Shown here piece after piece: positions 43,411 through 53,942 of a DNA stretch of 64,000 nucleotides. How positions within the stretch are numbered: the first letter of the stretch is position 1; the number at the start of each line of letters is the position of its first letter. The position numbers were made by a program, and so were the translations under genes. Under the pieces are notes generated by a model. That model saw only the letters and a program-made list of their open reading frames with translations. It was not told the DNA's origin and did no database searches. The stretch spans positions 62,001 to 126,000 of the forward strand of contig NC_014213.1 in the NCBI RefSeq assembly GCF_000092125.1, read 5' to 3'. This stretch comes from Allomeiothermus silvanus DSM 9946. Lineage in GTDB: Bacteria > Deinococcota > Deinococci > Deinococcales > Thermaceae.

Positions 43411-44087
43411 AGCGTTGCCCCCTCCACCGATAGGCTTCCCTGCTGCGGCTGCGGGGGATGGTACAAAGCCGCCAGCAGCACCTCCCGCGCCGCTTCCACC
43501 TCCCCTAGAGCCACCAACTCCAGCGCCGGGCTATCCACCATGCGGTACCAGGCGGCTTTGCGCGCCGCGAAGTCGTGGGGATAGGCCCGCAAAACAAGGG
43601 GCCGGAAGGAGCGCAGCAGCTCCAGGTAGCGCGCGTACTCGGGGCCGTACTCCCCGGCCAGCCGCTGCTTGATGCGCACCCCCAGCGCAGGAGCCGCCCC
43701 GCCGGTAGAGACCGCGATCACCAGGTCCCCTTGGCGGTGCACCGCGGGCAGGATGAAGTCGCAGTGGGCGGGGTCATCCACCGCGTTGAGCCACACACCC
43801 CGCTCTCGGGCTTCCCGCGCGACCATCTGATTGACCCACCGGTTGGCGGGGTGGGAGAAGACCAGCGCGAAACCCTCCAGGTCGCCGGGGAGAAAACCGC
43901 GCCGCAGCCAGGTAAGGGCCCCCTCGGCTAGCCAGCATTCCAGCTCGGGGTGCTCGAAGGGGGATATCAGGGTCACCTTGGCCCCCGCCTCCACCAACCC
44001 CCGCACTTTGGCCTCGGTCTCCCAGCCGCCCCCCACAAACAGCACCCTCCGGCCCCGCAGATCCAGCATCACCGGGTAGTAGGCCAT
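43407..44087 (-). CDS. Precorrin-2 dehydrogenase / sirohydrochlorin ferrochelatase-like (CysG-N, Met8)
   Basis: 226 residues. Rossmann motif VLFVGGGWETEAKVRGLVEA, AVDDPAHCDFILPAVHRQGD with the catalytic Asp region, and VIAVSTGGAAPALGVRIKQR, all of the CysG N-terminal/Met8 family. It oxidises precorrin-2 to sirohydrochlorin and, in CysG/Met8, also inserts iron. No separate SirB gene is seen, so a dual role is likely. Confidence 0.9.
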   Translation of the reverse strand: MAYYPVMLDLRGRRVLFVGGGWETEAKVRGLVEAGAKVTLISPFEHPELECWLAEGALTWLRRGFLPGDLEGFALVFSHPANRWVNQMVAREARERGVWLNAVDDPAHCDFILPAVHRQGDLVIAVSTGGAAPALGVRIKQRLAGEYGPEYARYLELLRSFRPLVLRAYPHDFAARKAAWYRMVDSPALELVALGEVEAAREVLLAALYHPPQPQQGSLSVEGATL

Positions 44088-44089
44088 CG

Positions 44090-45067
44090 CTAGACCACCT
44101 CCGCAAAGCGCTCGAGCCGGCGGGGCCGGTAGTAGACGACCGACCCCTCTTGCAGATCCAGATGCCCCAGCTCGGAGCGGGGCAGCTCGATCTCGATGCG
44201 CTCCCCGGACTCCACCGCCTCGACCTCGAGCCGCGCCACCGCCCCCACCCGGCGCAGGTGCTTGAGCACGCCCGGGCGGTAGCCCTCGGCGGGCCGGGCC
44301 GAAAGGGCGAACTCGTGGGGCCGGACGAAGCCTTCGGTAAGGGCATTGGCGCGCCCCAGAAAGTGGTACACGAAGGGCGTGGCGGGGTGGTCGTAGACCT
44401 CCTCGGGAGAACCCACCTGCTCGATCCTGCCCTGGTTGAACACCACCACCCGGTGGGCGATCTCCAGCGCCTCTTTCTGGTCGTGGGTGACGAAGATGCT
44501 GGTCAGACCGATCTCATCGTGCAGCCGGCGCAGCCAGCGGCGCAGCTCCTCGCGTACCTTGGCGTCCAGCGCGCCGAAGGGCTCGTCCAGCAAGAGCACC
44601 CTGGGCTCGACCGCGAGGGCCCGGGCCAGCGCGACCCGCTGCCGCTGACCGCCCGAGAGCTGGGCGGGGTAGCGCTGGGCGGCCCAGTCGAGCTGAACCA
44701 AGCGCAGCAGTTCGTGCACCCGGGCCTCGAGCGCCCGCCTATCCGGGCGGCGGGAGCGGGGGCGCACCCGAAGCCCAAAGGCCACGTTCTCAAAGACCGT
44801 CATGTGCTTGAACAGCGCGTAGTGCTGGAAGACGAAACCCACCCGCCGCTCGCCCGGCGGGCGAAAGGTGGCCTCCTCCTCGCCAAACCACACCCTGCCG
44901 GTATCGGGGATCTCGAGGCCCGCGATCACCCGCAACAGCGTGGTCTTTCCCGAGCCGGAGGGGCCCAGGATGGCCACCAGTTCGCCGCTCCTGACGTCGA
45001 GGCTCACGCCCTCCAGCGCGGTAAAGCTGCCGAAGCGCTTGCTGAGGTTCTCAATCCGAATGTTCAC
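44090..45067 (-). CDS. cysA: Sulfate/thiosulfate ABC importer ATPase (CysA)
   Basis: 325 residues. Walker [20 protein letters not shown]-loop [20 protein letters not shown], signature [19 protein letters not shown], Walker [17 protein letters not shown], switch [14 protein letters not shown], and a TOBE-like C-terminal domain starting near 240 ([16 protein letters not shown]). The [14 protein letters not shown] and regulatory-domain pattern are those of CysA. Its 5' end overlaps cysW by 17 bases. Confidence 0.92.
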   Translation of the reverse strand: MNIRIENLSKRFGSFTALEGVSLDVRSGELVAILGPSGSGKTTLLRVIAGLEIPDTGRVWFGEEEATFRPPGERRVGFVFQHYALFKHMTVFENVAFGLRVRPRSRRPDRRALEARVHELLRLVQLDWAAQRYPAQLSGGQRQRVALARALAVEPRVLLLDEPFGALDAKVREELRRWLRRLHDEIGLTSIFVTHDQKEALEIAHRVVVFNQGRIEQVGSPEEVYDHPATPFVYHFLGRANALTEGFVRPHEFALSARPAEGYRPGVLKHLRRVGAVARLEVEAVESGERIEIELPRSELGHLDLQEGSVVYYRPRRLERFAEVV

Positions 45068-45902
45068 GCCGCATCCTCCAGGTCAACAGGCTCTTGGCCG
45101 CCAGCGTCCCCAGGGCCAGCAGGGCCAACAGCGAGGCCACCGCGAAGGCCGCCGCGCCCTGGTACTCGTTGTAGAGCATCTCCACGTAGAGGGGCATGGT
45201 GGTGGTAAGGCCGCGGATGTGCCCCGAGACCACCGCCACCGCGCCGAACTCACCCATCGCGCGGGCGTTGCACATGATCACGCCGTACAGCAGGCCCCAG
45301 CGGATGCTCGGCAAGCTGACCCGCCAGAAGACCTGCCACCCCGAGGCCCCCAGCGTCAGCGCGGCCTCCTCTTCCTCGCGGCCCTGGGCCTGCATCAGCG
45401 GGATAAGCTCGCGGGCCACGTAGGAAAAAGTCACGAAGGCCGTCGCCAGCACCATGCCGGGGAGGGCGAAGATGATCTTGAGGTCGTGGGCCTCGAGCCA
45501 GGGTCCCAGGAAACCCTGCCGCCCGAAAAGGAGCACGTAGACCAGCCCCGAGATCACCGGCGAGACCGAGAGGGGAAGCTCGACCAGGGAGATCAGGAGG
45601 CTGCGGCCGGGAAAGCGGTACTTGGCGATGGCCCAGGCCGCCGCGACGCCAAAGAGGGTATTGAGCGGGACCACGAGGGCCACCACCGTGAGGGTCAGCC
45701 GGATCGAAGCCTGCGCGTCCGGCTGGGTGATGGCCCCGAGGTAGCTCCCCAACCCCTTGTGAAGGGCTTGGGCGAACACCGCGATGAGGGGCAAGACCAG
45801 GAAAAGCCCCACCAAGGCCAGGGCCAGCCCGACCAGCGCGGTTCTGACCCAGCCCGCCTCGCCCCCAGGCTTTCGGCGAAGGGCGGGAAGGGCGCGGCTC
45901 AT
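45051..45902 (-). CDS. cysW: Sulfate ABC permease (CysW)
   Basis: 283 residues with six membrane segments ([20 protein letters not shown] first). The CysW family shows here as [38 protein letters not shown] and the coupling loop [20 protein letters not shown]. It forms the channel with CysT. Confidence 0.92.
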   Translation of the reverse strand: MSRALPALRRKPGGEAGWVRTALVGLALALVGLFLVLPLIAVFAQALHKGLGSYLGAITQPDAQASIRLTLTVVALVVPLNTLFGVAAAWAIAKYRFPGRSLLISLVELPLSVSPVISGLVYVLLFGRQGFLGPWLEAHDLKIIFALPGMVLATAFVTFSYVARELIPLMQAQGREEEEAALTLGASGWQVFWRVSLPSIRWGLLYGVIMCNARAMGEFGAVAVVSGHIRGLTTTMPLYVEMLYNEYQGAAAFAVASLLALLALGTLAAKSLLTWRMRREHSD

Positions 45903-46744
45903 TCGCCCTCCAGGCGGCGGGAAAGCCGCACCTGTATGCCGTTGATCAGCAGCAACAGCCCCAGCGCAAGGGCCAGCATGCCCACGCCGATGGCCGCCGC
46001 CCCCGTGTAGTCGTACTGCTCCAGCCGCGCCACGATCAGCAAGGGGGCGATCTCGGTCTGGAAGGGCAGGTTACCCGAGATGAACACCACCGAACCGTAC
46101 TCCCCCAAGGTGCGGGCGAAGGCCAGACTGAAGCCGGTGAGCAACGCGGGAAGCAGCGGGGGCAAGATCACCCGGCGGAAGGTCTGCCAGGGGCTGGCCC
46201 CCAGGGTCAGGGCGGCCTCCTCGAACTCCTTGCCCAGCCCCTCCAGCACCGGCTGTACCGTGCGCACCACGAAGGGGATCCCGATGAACACCAGCGCCAG
46301 CACCACCCCCAGCCGGGTATAGGCCAGCTTGATGCCCCAAGGTTCCAGGAGCGAGCCGACCCAGCCCTCCGGGGCGAGCAGGGCGGTGAGGGTGATGCCC
46401 GCCACCGCGGTGGGCAGGGCGAAAGGGAGGTCCACCAGGGCGTCCACCAGGCGCCTGCCGGGGAATTCGTAGCGTACCAGTACCCAGGCCAGCAGGAGCC
46501 CTAGGGGCACGTTAACCAGCGAGGCGATAGCGGCGGCCCCGAAGGAAAGCCCCAAGGCCGCTACCACCCGCGGCGAGGACACCACCGCCCAGAACTCTCC
46601 CCAGGAGAGGCTCGAGGCCTTCAGAACCAGCGCCGCCAGGGGGATCAGCACGATCAGGCTCAGGTACAAGAGGCTATAGCCCAGCGACAGCGCAAAACCG
46701 GGCAGGATCGCTCGAGGGGAACGGCGGCTAGGGAACGTCACCAT
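45899..46744 (-). CDS. cysT: Sulfate ABC permease (CysT/CysU)
   Basis: 281 residues with six membrane segments. [20 protein letters not shown] at the start, [40 protein letters not shown], the coupling loop [20 protein letters not shown], and [20 protein letters not shown] are CysT hallmarks. It overlaps cysW by 4 bases. Confidence 0.92.
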   Translation of the reverse strand: MVTFPSRRSPRAILPGFALSLGYSLLYLSLIVLIPLAALVLKASSLSWGEFWAVVSSPRVVAALGLSFGAAAIASLVNVPLGLLLAWVLVRYEFPGRRLVDALVDLPFALPTAVAGITLTALLAPEGWVGSLLEPWGIKLAYTRLGVVLALVFIGIPFVVRTVQPVLEGLGKEFEEAALTLGASPWQTFRRVILPPLLPALLTGFSLAFARTLGEYGSVVFISGNLPFQTEIAPLLIVARLEQYDYTGAAAIGVGMLALALGLLLLINGIQVRLSRRLEGE

Positions 46745-46759
46745 GACACCTCGAGCGGG

Positions 46760-47746
46760 CTACGGGCCGGGCTTGTAGATCCGGTCGAACACCCCGCCAT
46801 CGTTGAAGAAGCGGGTCTGGGCCGCGCGCCAGCCGCCGAAGTCCTTGACGGTAAAGAGGGAGATTTTGGGGAATCGGCTCGCGTAGCGCTGGGCCACGCT
46901 CGCCAGGCGCGGGCGGTAGTAGTTGCGGGCGATGATCTCCTGCCCCTCCTGGCTGTAGAGGAACTGCAAGTAGGCCTGGGCGACCACCAGGGTGCCCTTT
47001 TTCTGCACGGTGCGGTCCACCCAGGTCACCGGCGGCTCGGCCAGGATGCTCACCGAGGGGACCACGATCTCGAACTTGTCGGCCCCGAACTCCTTGAGGG
47101 CCAGGAAAGCCTCGTTCTCCCAGGCCAGGAGCACATCGCCGATACCCCGCTCGACGAAGGTGGTGGTCGAGCCGCGGGCTCCCGAGTCGAGCACCGGCAC
47201 GTTCTTGTAGAGCGCGGCCACGAACTCCTGGGCGCGCTCCTCGCTGCCGTACTTGCGCCGGGCGAAGCCCCAGGCGGCCAGGAAGTTCCAGCGGGCCCCG
47301 CCCGAGGTCTTGGGGTTGGGGGTGATGACCTGGACGCCCGGCTTTACCAGGTCTTCCCAGTCCCGAATGCCCTTGGGGTTGCCCTTCCGCACCAAGAACA
47401 CGATGGTCGAGGTGTAGGGCGAGCTGTTGAAGGGCAGGCGGCTTTGCCAGTTGGCCGCCAGCAATCCCTTGTCGGCGATGGCGTCGATGTCGTAGGCCAA
47501 AGCCAGCGTCACCACGTCGGCCTCGAGGCCATCGATCACGCTGCGGGCCTGCCGCGCCGAGCCGCCGTGGGACTGGTTGATGGTCAGGCTCTGGCCGGTG
47601 CGCTCCTTCCAGTACTTGGCGAAGGCGGCGTTGATCTCGGCGTAGAGTTCGCGGGTAGGGTCATAGGAAACGTTGAGCAGGTTGAGGTTTTGCGCCAGGC
47701 CCGCTCCGGCGAGCAGGGCCAGTAGGGTCAGCAAGGGTCGTAGCAT
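46760..47746 (-). CDS. Periplasmic sulfate-binding protein
   Basis: 328 residues with a signal peptide ([15 protein letters not shown]). [20 protein letters not shown] and [20 protein letters not shown] are the Sbp/CysP signatures (the SHGGSARQ loop contacts sulfate), and [20 protein letters not shown] the second ligand loop. Sbp and CysP cannot be told apart from this alone. Confidence 0.9.
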   Translation of the reverse strand: MLRPLLTLLALLAGAGLAQNLNLLNVSYDPTRELYAEINAAFAKYWKERTGQSLTINQSHGGSARQARSVIDGLEADVVTLALAYDIDAIADKGLLAANWQSRLPFNSSPYTSTIVFLVRKGNPKGIRDWEDLVKPGVQVITPNPKTSGGARWNFLAAWGFARRKYGSEERAQEFVAALYKNVPVLDSGARGSTTTFVERGIGDVLLAWENEAFLALKEFGADKFEIVVPSVSILAEPPVTWVDRTVQKKGTLVVAQAYLQFLYSQEGQEIIARNYYRPRLASVAQRYASRFPKISLFTVKDFGGWRAAQTRFFNDGGVFDRIYKPGP

Positions 47747-47758
47747 GGGAATCCTCCT

Positions 47759-48934
47759 CTAGATTGTCTGGTAGGCCGCCCGCAGCACCTCGGCCACCTC
47801 GGGCCGGGTGAACTCCGGCGGCAGCGGGGCCCCCGAGCGCAGCAGCTCGCGCACGCGGGTCCCCGAGAGGATCAGGTGGTGTTCCCGGTCGTGCGGGCAG
47901 GTGCGCGCGGAGACGATGGAGCCGCAGGTACGGCAGTAGAAGGTGTGCTCGAACTTGAGGATCTCGATGCCGATCTCCTCCGGGCGGAAAGCTTCGAAGA
48001 TCTCCTGCGCCTCGTAGGGGCCATAGTAGCTGCCCACCCCGGCGTGGTCGCGCCCCACGATGAAGTGGGTGCAGCCGTAGTTCTTGCGGCTGATGGCGTG
48101 CAGGATAGCCTCGCGCGGCCCGGCGTAGCGCATGGCCGCGGGGTAGACCCCCAGCACGACCCGGTCGGGGGGGTAGTAGCGCTCCAGCAATACCTCGTAA
48201 GCCCGCATCCGCACCCTCGCGGGCACGTCGTCGGCCTTGGTGGCGCCCACCAGGGGGTTCAGGAACAGGCCGTCAAGGTGCTCGAGCGCCACCTTGTGCA
48301 GGTACTCGTGGGCGCGGTGGATGGGGTTGCGGGTCTGGAAGGCCACCACCGTGCGCCAACCGCGAAAGAGGGCGCGGGTCTCGCGGGGGGTGAAGTGGTA
48401 GCGGGGGAACTCCCCCCGGTCCAGCCGGAATAGGCTCACCCGCCCGGCCAGGTTGACCTCCCCCTGGGCCAGCAGGGCGGCCACGCCGGGGTGGGCGGGG
48501 TCGGTAGTGCGGTAGACCTCGAGGGCCTCCCGGTGCCGGTCGGGTTCGTACTGCTCGGCGACCTCCAAGAGCCCCACCGTCTCGCCGCCTCGGGTCAGGC
48601 GCACCGTGCCCCGGTACCGGCGGGCTTCGGCCTTGGGTACGCTTAGGGTGATGGGAAGGCTCCAGGGCAGGCCGCTGGCCAGGCGCAGGCGCTCGACCAC
48701 CGAGCGGTAGTCGGCCTCGCCCAAGAATCCCTCCAGCGGGGAGTACACCCCGGTGGCGATGAGCTCGAGGTCGGCGTAGCCGCGCTCGGAGAGCTCGAGG
48801 GCGGGAAGGTGGGCGTATTCACGGGGATCGGCCTGCACCAGGCGGTTCACCAAGGCTCCCCCGTGCGGGGCCACGCCCCCCTCCCGCGGGCCTTCCGGCG
48901 GGTTTTTGTAGACAAGGTTTGTCAACTTTTCCAC
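47759..48934 (-). CDS. sat: ATP sulfurylase (sulfate adenylyltransferase)
   Basis: 391 residues from GTG 48934, with AAGGAG upstream; the frame continues another 20 codons into the cysH 3' region. It is the Sat/Met3 type rather than Cys[21 protein letters not shown] (Q-T-R-N-P-x-H and H-x-x-H), [10 protein letters not shown]-like [33 protein letters not shown], and a zinc-like C-x2-C...C pattern ([15 protein letters not shown]). It activates sulfate with ATP to APS. Confidence 0.93.
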   Translation of the reverse strand: MEKLTNLVYKNPPEGPREGGVAPHGGALVNRLVQADPREYAHLPALELSERGYADLELIATGVYSPLEGFLGEADYRSVVERLRLASGLPWSLPITLSVPKAEARRYRGTVRLTRGGETVGLLEVAEQYEPDRHREALEVYRTTDPAHPGVAALLAQGEVNLAGRVSLFRLDRGEFPRYHFTPRETRALFRGWRTVVAFQTRNPIHRAHEYLHKVALEHLDGLFLNPLVGATKADDVPARVRMRAYEVLLERYYPPDRVVLGVYPAAMRYAGPREAILHAISRKNYGCTHFIVGRDHAGVGSYYGPYEAQEIFEAFRPEEIGIEILKFEHTFYCRTCGSIVSARTCPHDREHHLILSGTRVRELLRSGAPLPPEFTRPEVAEVLRAAYQTI

Positions 48935-48960
48935 GACAACAACTCCTTCGAATGGCCGCG

Positions 48961-49625
<665 letters not shown>

Positions 49626-49629
<4 letters not shown>

Positions 49630-50162
49630 GCCCGCACCTCCACGTCCACTCCCAGCCGCTCGAGCGCCTCCAGCAGGCGGTCCAGGCACTCCTGGAAGCT
49701 CATCTGGTCGGTGCGCAAGTGCACATCGGGGTGCAGGGGCGGCTCGTAAGGGTCGGAAACGCCGGTGAAGTGGGCGATCTCCCCCTTGAGCGCCTTGGCG
49801 TATAGCCCCTTCACGTCGCGCTGGATCAGCGCCTCCAGCGGGGCGTCCACAAAGACCTCCAGCTTCTTGGGGGCTTGCGCGAGCACCTCCTCGCGGGTAA
49901 CCCGGTAGGGGCTGATCGCGCTCACCAGCACGATCACCCCGTGCTTGGCCAGCAGGTTGGCCACGAAGCCGATACGCCTTATGTTGGTGTCGCGGTCCTC
50001 GCGGCTAAAGCCCAGCCCCTTCGACAGGTGCTCGCGCACCGCGTCGCCGTCGAGGTGTTCGACCTGGTGGCCCGCCTCGTAGAGGTGGACCTCGAGGGCT
50101 TTGGCCAGGGTGGTTTTGCCCGCGCCGGAAAGCCCGGTGAACCAAACCACTACCCCGCTCAT
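49626..50162 (-). CDS. cysC: Adenylylsulfate kinase (CysC)
   Basis: 178 residues from ATG 50162. Walker [60 protein letters not shown] and [20 protein letters not shown] are the family blocks. It phosphorylates APS to PAPS. Together with an iron-sulfur CysH this allows either APS or PAPS to be the sulfur donor. Confidence 0.93.
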
Positions 50163-50770
50163 GCTTCCGCCCACCCCGCGTAGCTGTCCAGCAGCACCCG
50201 CCAGGCGTCGCGGGCCGCCAGGTCTGCCACCAGCGCCGCCGCGGCCAGCACCCAGGCCGGGAAGCCTGGGTGGTGTAGCGTCACCTGCTGATCGGAGCCG
50301 ATGCGGGCGAGGAGCCGGGTGGGGCCAAACTCCACCTCCACCGGCTGCACCCGGTTCTCGCTGCTTTCGCGCTGCGAACCACACGTCTCGAGGTACACCC
50401 ATCCCGAGGCCGAGCCCGCTGAAAGCTCCAGCGATGCGCTCGAGCTATGCTGGGCCCCTACCCGGCGAAGCTGGAGGTGCTTTCCTTCGAGCCTGGCCTG
50501 CAGGGCAAAGGCCCGCAGGCCGCTAGAGAGCGAGCCCAGAAGCTCGCCCTGATGGAGCTCGAGGTACAGCTTTTCCCCAAAGATCACCCCACCCAGCCGC
50601 CCGGTGAGCCGCGCGCCGTCCCAGGCCAGCCGCACCCGGTACCGCAGGCCGGGGCTTTGCACCTCGCCGTGGATGCGCTGCGCCTCCCGGCGATCTCCGG
50701 GGAACCGGACCTCGGGGGGTGCAGGATAGTCCTTGAAATCAGGAAAGGGTTTGTGGTTCAACACGCTCAT
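50159..50770 (-). CDS. Hypothetical protein, first gene of the cys operon
   Basis: 203 residues, not recognised. The sequence begins [19 protein letters not shown] and is beta-rich without signal peptide or membrane segment. The C-terminal part ([19 protein letters not shown]) is alpha-helical. An AGGAG lies inside the leader ORF just upstream and the ATG follows the leader stop after one base. Its stop overlaps the cysC start by 4 bases, so it belongs to the sulfate assimilation operon and is presumably tied to it. Confidence 0.7.
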   Translation of the reverse strand: MSVLNHKPFPDFKDYPAPPEVRFPGDRREAQRIHGEVQSPGLRYRVRLAWDGARLTGRLGGVIFGEKLYLELHQGELLGSLSSGLRAFALQARLEGKHLQLRRVGAQHSSSASLELSAGSASGWVYLETCGSQRESSENRVQPVEVEFGPTRLLARIGSDQQVTLHHPGFPAWVLAAAALVADLAARDAWRVLLDSYAGWAEA

Positions 50771-50771
50771 G

Positions 50772-50888
50772 CTACGCTCCTGTCATCGACGATTCCCAAT
50801 GCCGACGGCCAATCCTACGGCCCGGAAAACAGCATCCGGAACACCCAAGCGCAAGCATGATCCGCAACTTAGCCATAGCTTCGAACAC
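50772..50888 (-). CDS. Cysteine-containing leader ORF (38 aa) after the SAM riboswitch
   Basis: GTG 50888 follows AAGGAGG by five bases, and the frame ends at TAG 50774-50772, one base before the next ATG. The peptide contains LALGCSGCCFPGRR, with three Cys codons (TGT, TGC, TGT) within five residues, and a second cluster of basic residues. The SD is formed partly by the 3' strand of the riboswitch P1 helix. I infer a SAM-controlled, possibly cysteine-sensing leader peptide coupled to the first operon gene. It is shorter than most gene-calling limits. Confidence 0.6.
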   Translation of the reverse strand: MFEAMAKLRIMLALGCSGCCFPGRRIGRRHWESSMTGA

Positions 50889-50897
50889 ACAAACCTC

Positions 50898-51012
50898 CTT
50901 ATCTTTCCCGGATGGCCACCGGGTCGGAATTGGCACCTTAGTAGGCGCTTTAGAAGGCCTCCGCAGGTTGCCGCAGCTTCACAGGGCCGTTCCCTCCGCT
51001 GCTCTGGATAAG
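50898..51012 (-). ncRNA. SAM-I (S-box) riboswitch at the head of the cys operon
   Basis: On the minus strand P1 is CTTATC (51012-51007) with GATAAG (50903-50898). Conserved pieces in order: CAGAGCAGCGGAGGGAACGG, CCCTGTGAAG, GCGGCAACC, GGTGCCAATTCC and GGGAAAGATAAG. The GATAAG strand runs straight into GAGG, forming the Shine-Dalgarno of the leader ORF, so ligand binding would hide part of it. Confidence 0.92.
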
Positions 51013-51070
51013 ACCTCAGGGTGGGGCTGCCCCACCCCGTCCCGGCGCCCACCGGGATGAAGAGCAGGCT

Positions 51071-51097
51071 AGCATAAGTGACAAAACTTGTAAACAA
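51071..51097 (-). promoter_or_regulatory. Probable promoter of the cys operon
   Basis: Minus strand TTGTTT (51097-51092), 15-base spacer, TATGCT (51076-51071), about 60 bases before the riboswitch P1. Confidence 0.4.
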
Positions 51098-51117
51098 TCC
51101 CCTCGGTTCTGGGGGAA

Positions 51118-51147
51118 TTGACAGCCATAGAGATATTCACCTATAGT
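51118..51147 (+). promoter_or_regulatory. Promoter of the MarR/YhgE operon
   Basis: TTGACA (51118-51123), 18-base spacer, TATAGT (51142-51147), 15 bases before the GTG at 51162. Near-consensus. Confidence 0.7.
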
Positions 51148-51161
51148 GACTGTCCGTTGAG

Positions 51162-51617
51162 GTGATTGTTTTGGCCGAACCGGAAATCAAGGCCGAGTTG
51201 CCACTTCCCGCAGAACTCCTGCCCTATCTCGGCTTCGTGCTGTCCAAGGCCACTGCTTCCCTGCATGGGTGGGTCAACGCGGAGCTGGCCGGTTTGCGGC
51301 TGGACTTTAAGCAGGTCGGTTTCCTCGCCCTGCTCTACTTGCAAGGACCGCAATCCCAGATAGAGCTGGGGCGCAAGCTGCGCATCGACCGCACCACCGT
51401 GGTAGGGATGGTAGACGACCTCGAGGCCAAAGGCTACCTCGAGCGCCAACCCAACCCCCACGACCGCCGGGCTTACCGCCTGGTGCTCACCCCCTCCGGC
51501 AGAAGAGCCATCGAGCAGGCTGAGAAGATCGTGCTGCGCACCCAGGAGGAGTTTCTTTCCCCGCTGCAGCCCGGCGAGCGCGAAACCCTCCTGGCCTTGC
51601 TGCGCCGCCTGATCTAA
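51162..51617 (+). CDS. MarR-family transcriptional regulator
   Basis: 151 residues. Winged helix: LALLYLQGPQSQIELGRKLR, then IDRTTVVGMVDDLEAKGYLE and RQPNPHDRRAYRLVLTPSGR (the wing with the D-x-R-A/R motif). MarR proteins usually repress an adjacent efflux gene and respond to small aromatic or toxic compounds. The neighbouring membrane protein is transcribed from the same promoter. Start GTG 51162; TTG 51171 is possible. Confidence 0.9.
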   Translation: MIVLAEPEIKAELPLPAELLPYLGFVLSKATASLHGWVNAELAGLRLDFKQVGFLALLYLQGPQSQIELGRKLRIDRTTVVGMVDDLEAKGYLERQPNPHDRRAYRLVLTPSGRRAIEQAEKIVLRTQEEFLSPLQPGERETLLALLRRLI

Positions 51618-51654
51618 CCCGGTGAGAAACACCACCCCAGCGAAGGAGCTTCCC

Positions 51655-53856
51655 ATGCCACCGTCTTTCCAGACTTCCTCCTCCCCTACGGCAAAACTTG
51701 GCTTTTGGAGTTTTCTGGCCCGTGAACTGGTCCATGTAGGGTCCAACCGCCAGGTGGTGCTGTTGCTGCTGGGCATCGCCTTGCTACCCGCGCTGTTCGC
51801 CCTGATCCAGATCACCAGCGCCTGGGATCCCTACGGCAATCTGGCGCATCTGCCGGTGGGACTGGTCAACCTCGATGCGGGAACCCGTTTCGCCAACGAG
51901 CGGATAGATCTCGGCCAAGAACTCGAAAAAAGCTTGCTGGAGAAGAAAAACTTTGACTTCAAGATCTACCCCTCCGCCCAGGCCGCGCGTTCCGCGGTGG
52001 ATCGGGGCGAGGTGTACTTCGCCGTGATCATCCCCCCCGGTTTCAGCACCCAGGCCCTGCAAGGGCGGGGGGAACACCCGGCCAACCTCGTCCTGGTGAG
52101 CGCAGAGGGAAATAGCTACTTCGCTTCGACCATCGGCAAGCGTTTTGCCATCACGCTCAGCGACAGCGTCAACGCCACCCTCGAGGAAAAGCGCTGGATC
52201 GCGGTACTGCACACCTCGAGCGGGCTAGCGCAACTCAAGCAAGCCCTGGGGGAGCTACGCGGGGGAGCCAGCCAGCTGCTAGCAGGCGCCAGCGCCTTGC
52301 ATAGCGGCAGCCAGGCGCTGGCCCAGGGCATCGCAGCCGCCTCCAACGGGGCCGCCCAGCTCCATCAGGGGGCGCAAACCCTCAGCCAGGGGGTGGGTGC
52401 CCTCACCGACGGGATGAACCGGCTCTCCAACGGGATCCGCACGGTTGTGGGCAGGTTGCCCAGCGAAGCCCAGCTCGACCAGCTGGATAGCGGCAGCCAA
52501 CATCTCGCAGACGGCGCATCCCGGCTTTCTCACGGCTTGCACGAGCTCGAGGGCGGCAGCGCTCAGCTGGCCTCGGGCAGCGCCCAGCTCAAAGACGGCC
52601 TGGGACAGTTGGCCCAGGGCAGCGTAATGCTGGCTGAGAAAAGCCAAGAACTCTCCCGCGGACTGGCCAAGCTGGACGCGCTCAAACTGGGCGGCCCCAA
52701 CAGCCCCCTCTCAAAGGGCATCGCCGAGGCCTACACGGGTTCGCTGGCCTTGCACCAGGGGGCTGCGGCCATCGCCGAAAAGACTGCCCAAGCTGCCTCC
52801 GGGGCGACAAGCCTCAACGCAGGAGCCACCCGCCTCTCGCAGGGAATGAGCGAGGCCGATACCGCCAGCCGAGAACTGGCCGCCGGTGCTCAGCAGCTAG
52901 GCCAGGGGGTCCAGGCTTTGGTGAGTGGCACGCGGCAGCTCAATAGCGGGATGCAGAGCATGGCCGCACGGCTACCCGGCGAAGGCGATCTGGTGCGCCT
53001 GAGTAACGGCGCACAGGAGCTAAGCCAGAAATCCGGCGAGCTTAGCCAGGGCCTGAACAAGCTCGCCGCAGGCAGCCAACAGCTCAGCGCCGGGAGCGGG
53101 AAGCTCGAAAGCGGGGCGGAAAGGCTGTCTCGAGGAATCGAGCTGGTCTACCAAAAAATCCCTGCGTCCAGCCCGCTGAGCGGAGACGCCCGTGGACTGG
53201 CCACCTCGGTCGTACCCCGCAACGAGAATCTGCACCCGGTGCCCAACAATGGCCTCGCCACCGCGCCCTTGTTTGCAGGCTTCTCGCTGTGGATGGGGGT
53301 GCTGATTTTGAGCATGTTCTTCAACTACAGCCACCTCCCCGAGACGGCGCGGGGAGAAAGCCAGCTGGCCAAGGTGCTGGTAAAGCTCGCCCCAGCAGCC
53401 CTCATCGCCGTAGCCCAGGCCCTCGCTACCGGCGGAATCATCGCATTTCTGATGCGCGGCGCGGTAGCCAACCGGTTTGGATTTTTCCTGGTACTGCTCC
53501 TGGGGGCGCTGGCCTTTATGGCGGTGGCCGGAGCCATCATGCTGCTGCTAGGCGGAGCGGGGCGGGCGCTGGTCTCGCTGCTGTTGATCCTGCAGTTCGT
53601 CTCCGCCGGGGGTAACTTCCCTATCGAGCTTTCGCCGCCCTTTTTCCGCTTGATCCACCCCTGGCTCCCGGTCACCCACCTGCTCGAGGCCATGCGCGCT
53701 ACGCTGTTTGGCTCCTATGCGGGAGACTGGTTCCACCCCGCTTTGACCCTGCTCGCTTTCATGGTAGGGGGGCTGGTTCTGGCTACCCTGGCCGGGCGGC
53801 GCTGGGTGTACGTCAAAGACGAGGAGTACCGGCTCGAGCCGGCGCTGCTGAGCTAA
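51655..53856 (+). CDS. YhgE/Pip-type membrane protein with repeated L-x-x-G segments
   Basis: 733 residues from ATG 51655 with AAGGAGCTT upstream. One N-terminal membrane helix (QVVLLLLGIALLPALFALIQ), a long extracytoplasmic region, then five to six C-terminal helices (about 560-710; MGVLILSMFFNYSHLPETAR, ALAFMAVAGAIMLLLGGAG). The middle (about 195-500) consists of repeated segments such as GASQLLAGASALHSGSQALA and LSNGIRTV, with a Leu-x-x-Gly rhythm, as in YhgE/Pip and phage-infection proteins. Membership in the ABC-2-type permease group is likely. Its role as an exporter is inferred from MarR control. Confidence 0.8.
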   Translation: MPPSFQTSSSPTAKLGFWSFLARELVHVGSNRQVVLLLLGIALLPALFALIQITSAWDPYGNLAHLPVGLVNLDAGTRFANERIDLGQELEKSLLEKKNFDFKIYPSAQAARSAVDRGEVYFAVIIPPGFSTQALQGRGEHPANLVLVSAEGNSYFASTIGKRFAITLSDSVNATLEEKRWIAVLHTSSGLAQLKQALGELRGGASQLLAGASALHSGSQALAQGIAAASNGAAQLHQGAQTLSQGVGALTDGMNRLSNGIRTVVGRLPSEAQLDQLDSGSQHLADGASRLSHGLHELEGGSAQLASGSAQLKDGLGQLAQGSVMLAEKSQELSRGLAKLDALKLGGPNSPLSKGIAEAYTGSLALHQGAAAIAEKTAQAASGATSLNAGATRLSQGMSEADTASRELAAGAQQLGQGVQALVSGTRQLNSGMQSMAARLPGEGDLVRLSNGAQELSQKSGELSQGLNKLAAGSQQLSAGSGKLESGAERLSRGIELVYQKIPASSPLSGDARGLATSVVPRNENLHPVPNNGLATAPLFAGFSLWMGVLILSMFFNYSHLPETARGESQLAKVLVKLAPAALIAVAQALATGGIIAFLMRGAVANRFGFFLVLLLGALAFMAVAGAIMLLLGGAGRALVSLLLILQFVSAGGNFPIELSPPFFRLIHPWLPVTHLLEAMRATLFGSYAGDWFHPALTLLAFMVGGLVLATLAGRRWVYVKDEEYRLEPALLS

Positions 53857-53942
53857 CCGGACTGTTTAGCGATAGGGTTCCGGGGCTCCTCGAGGGGGGC
53901 CTCGCACGTTCCTCACGTCGCCTGCAGGTACTCTTAGTAGGC

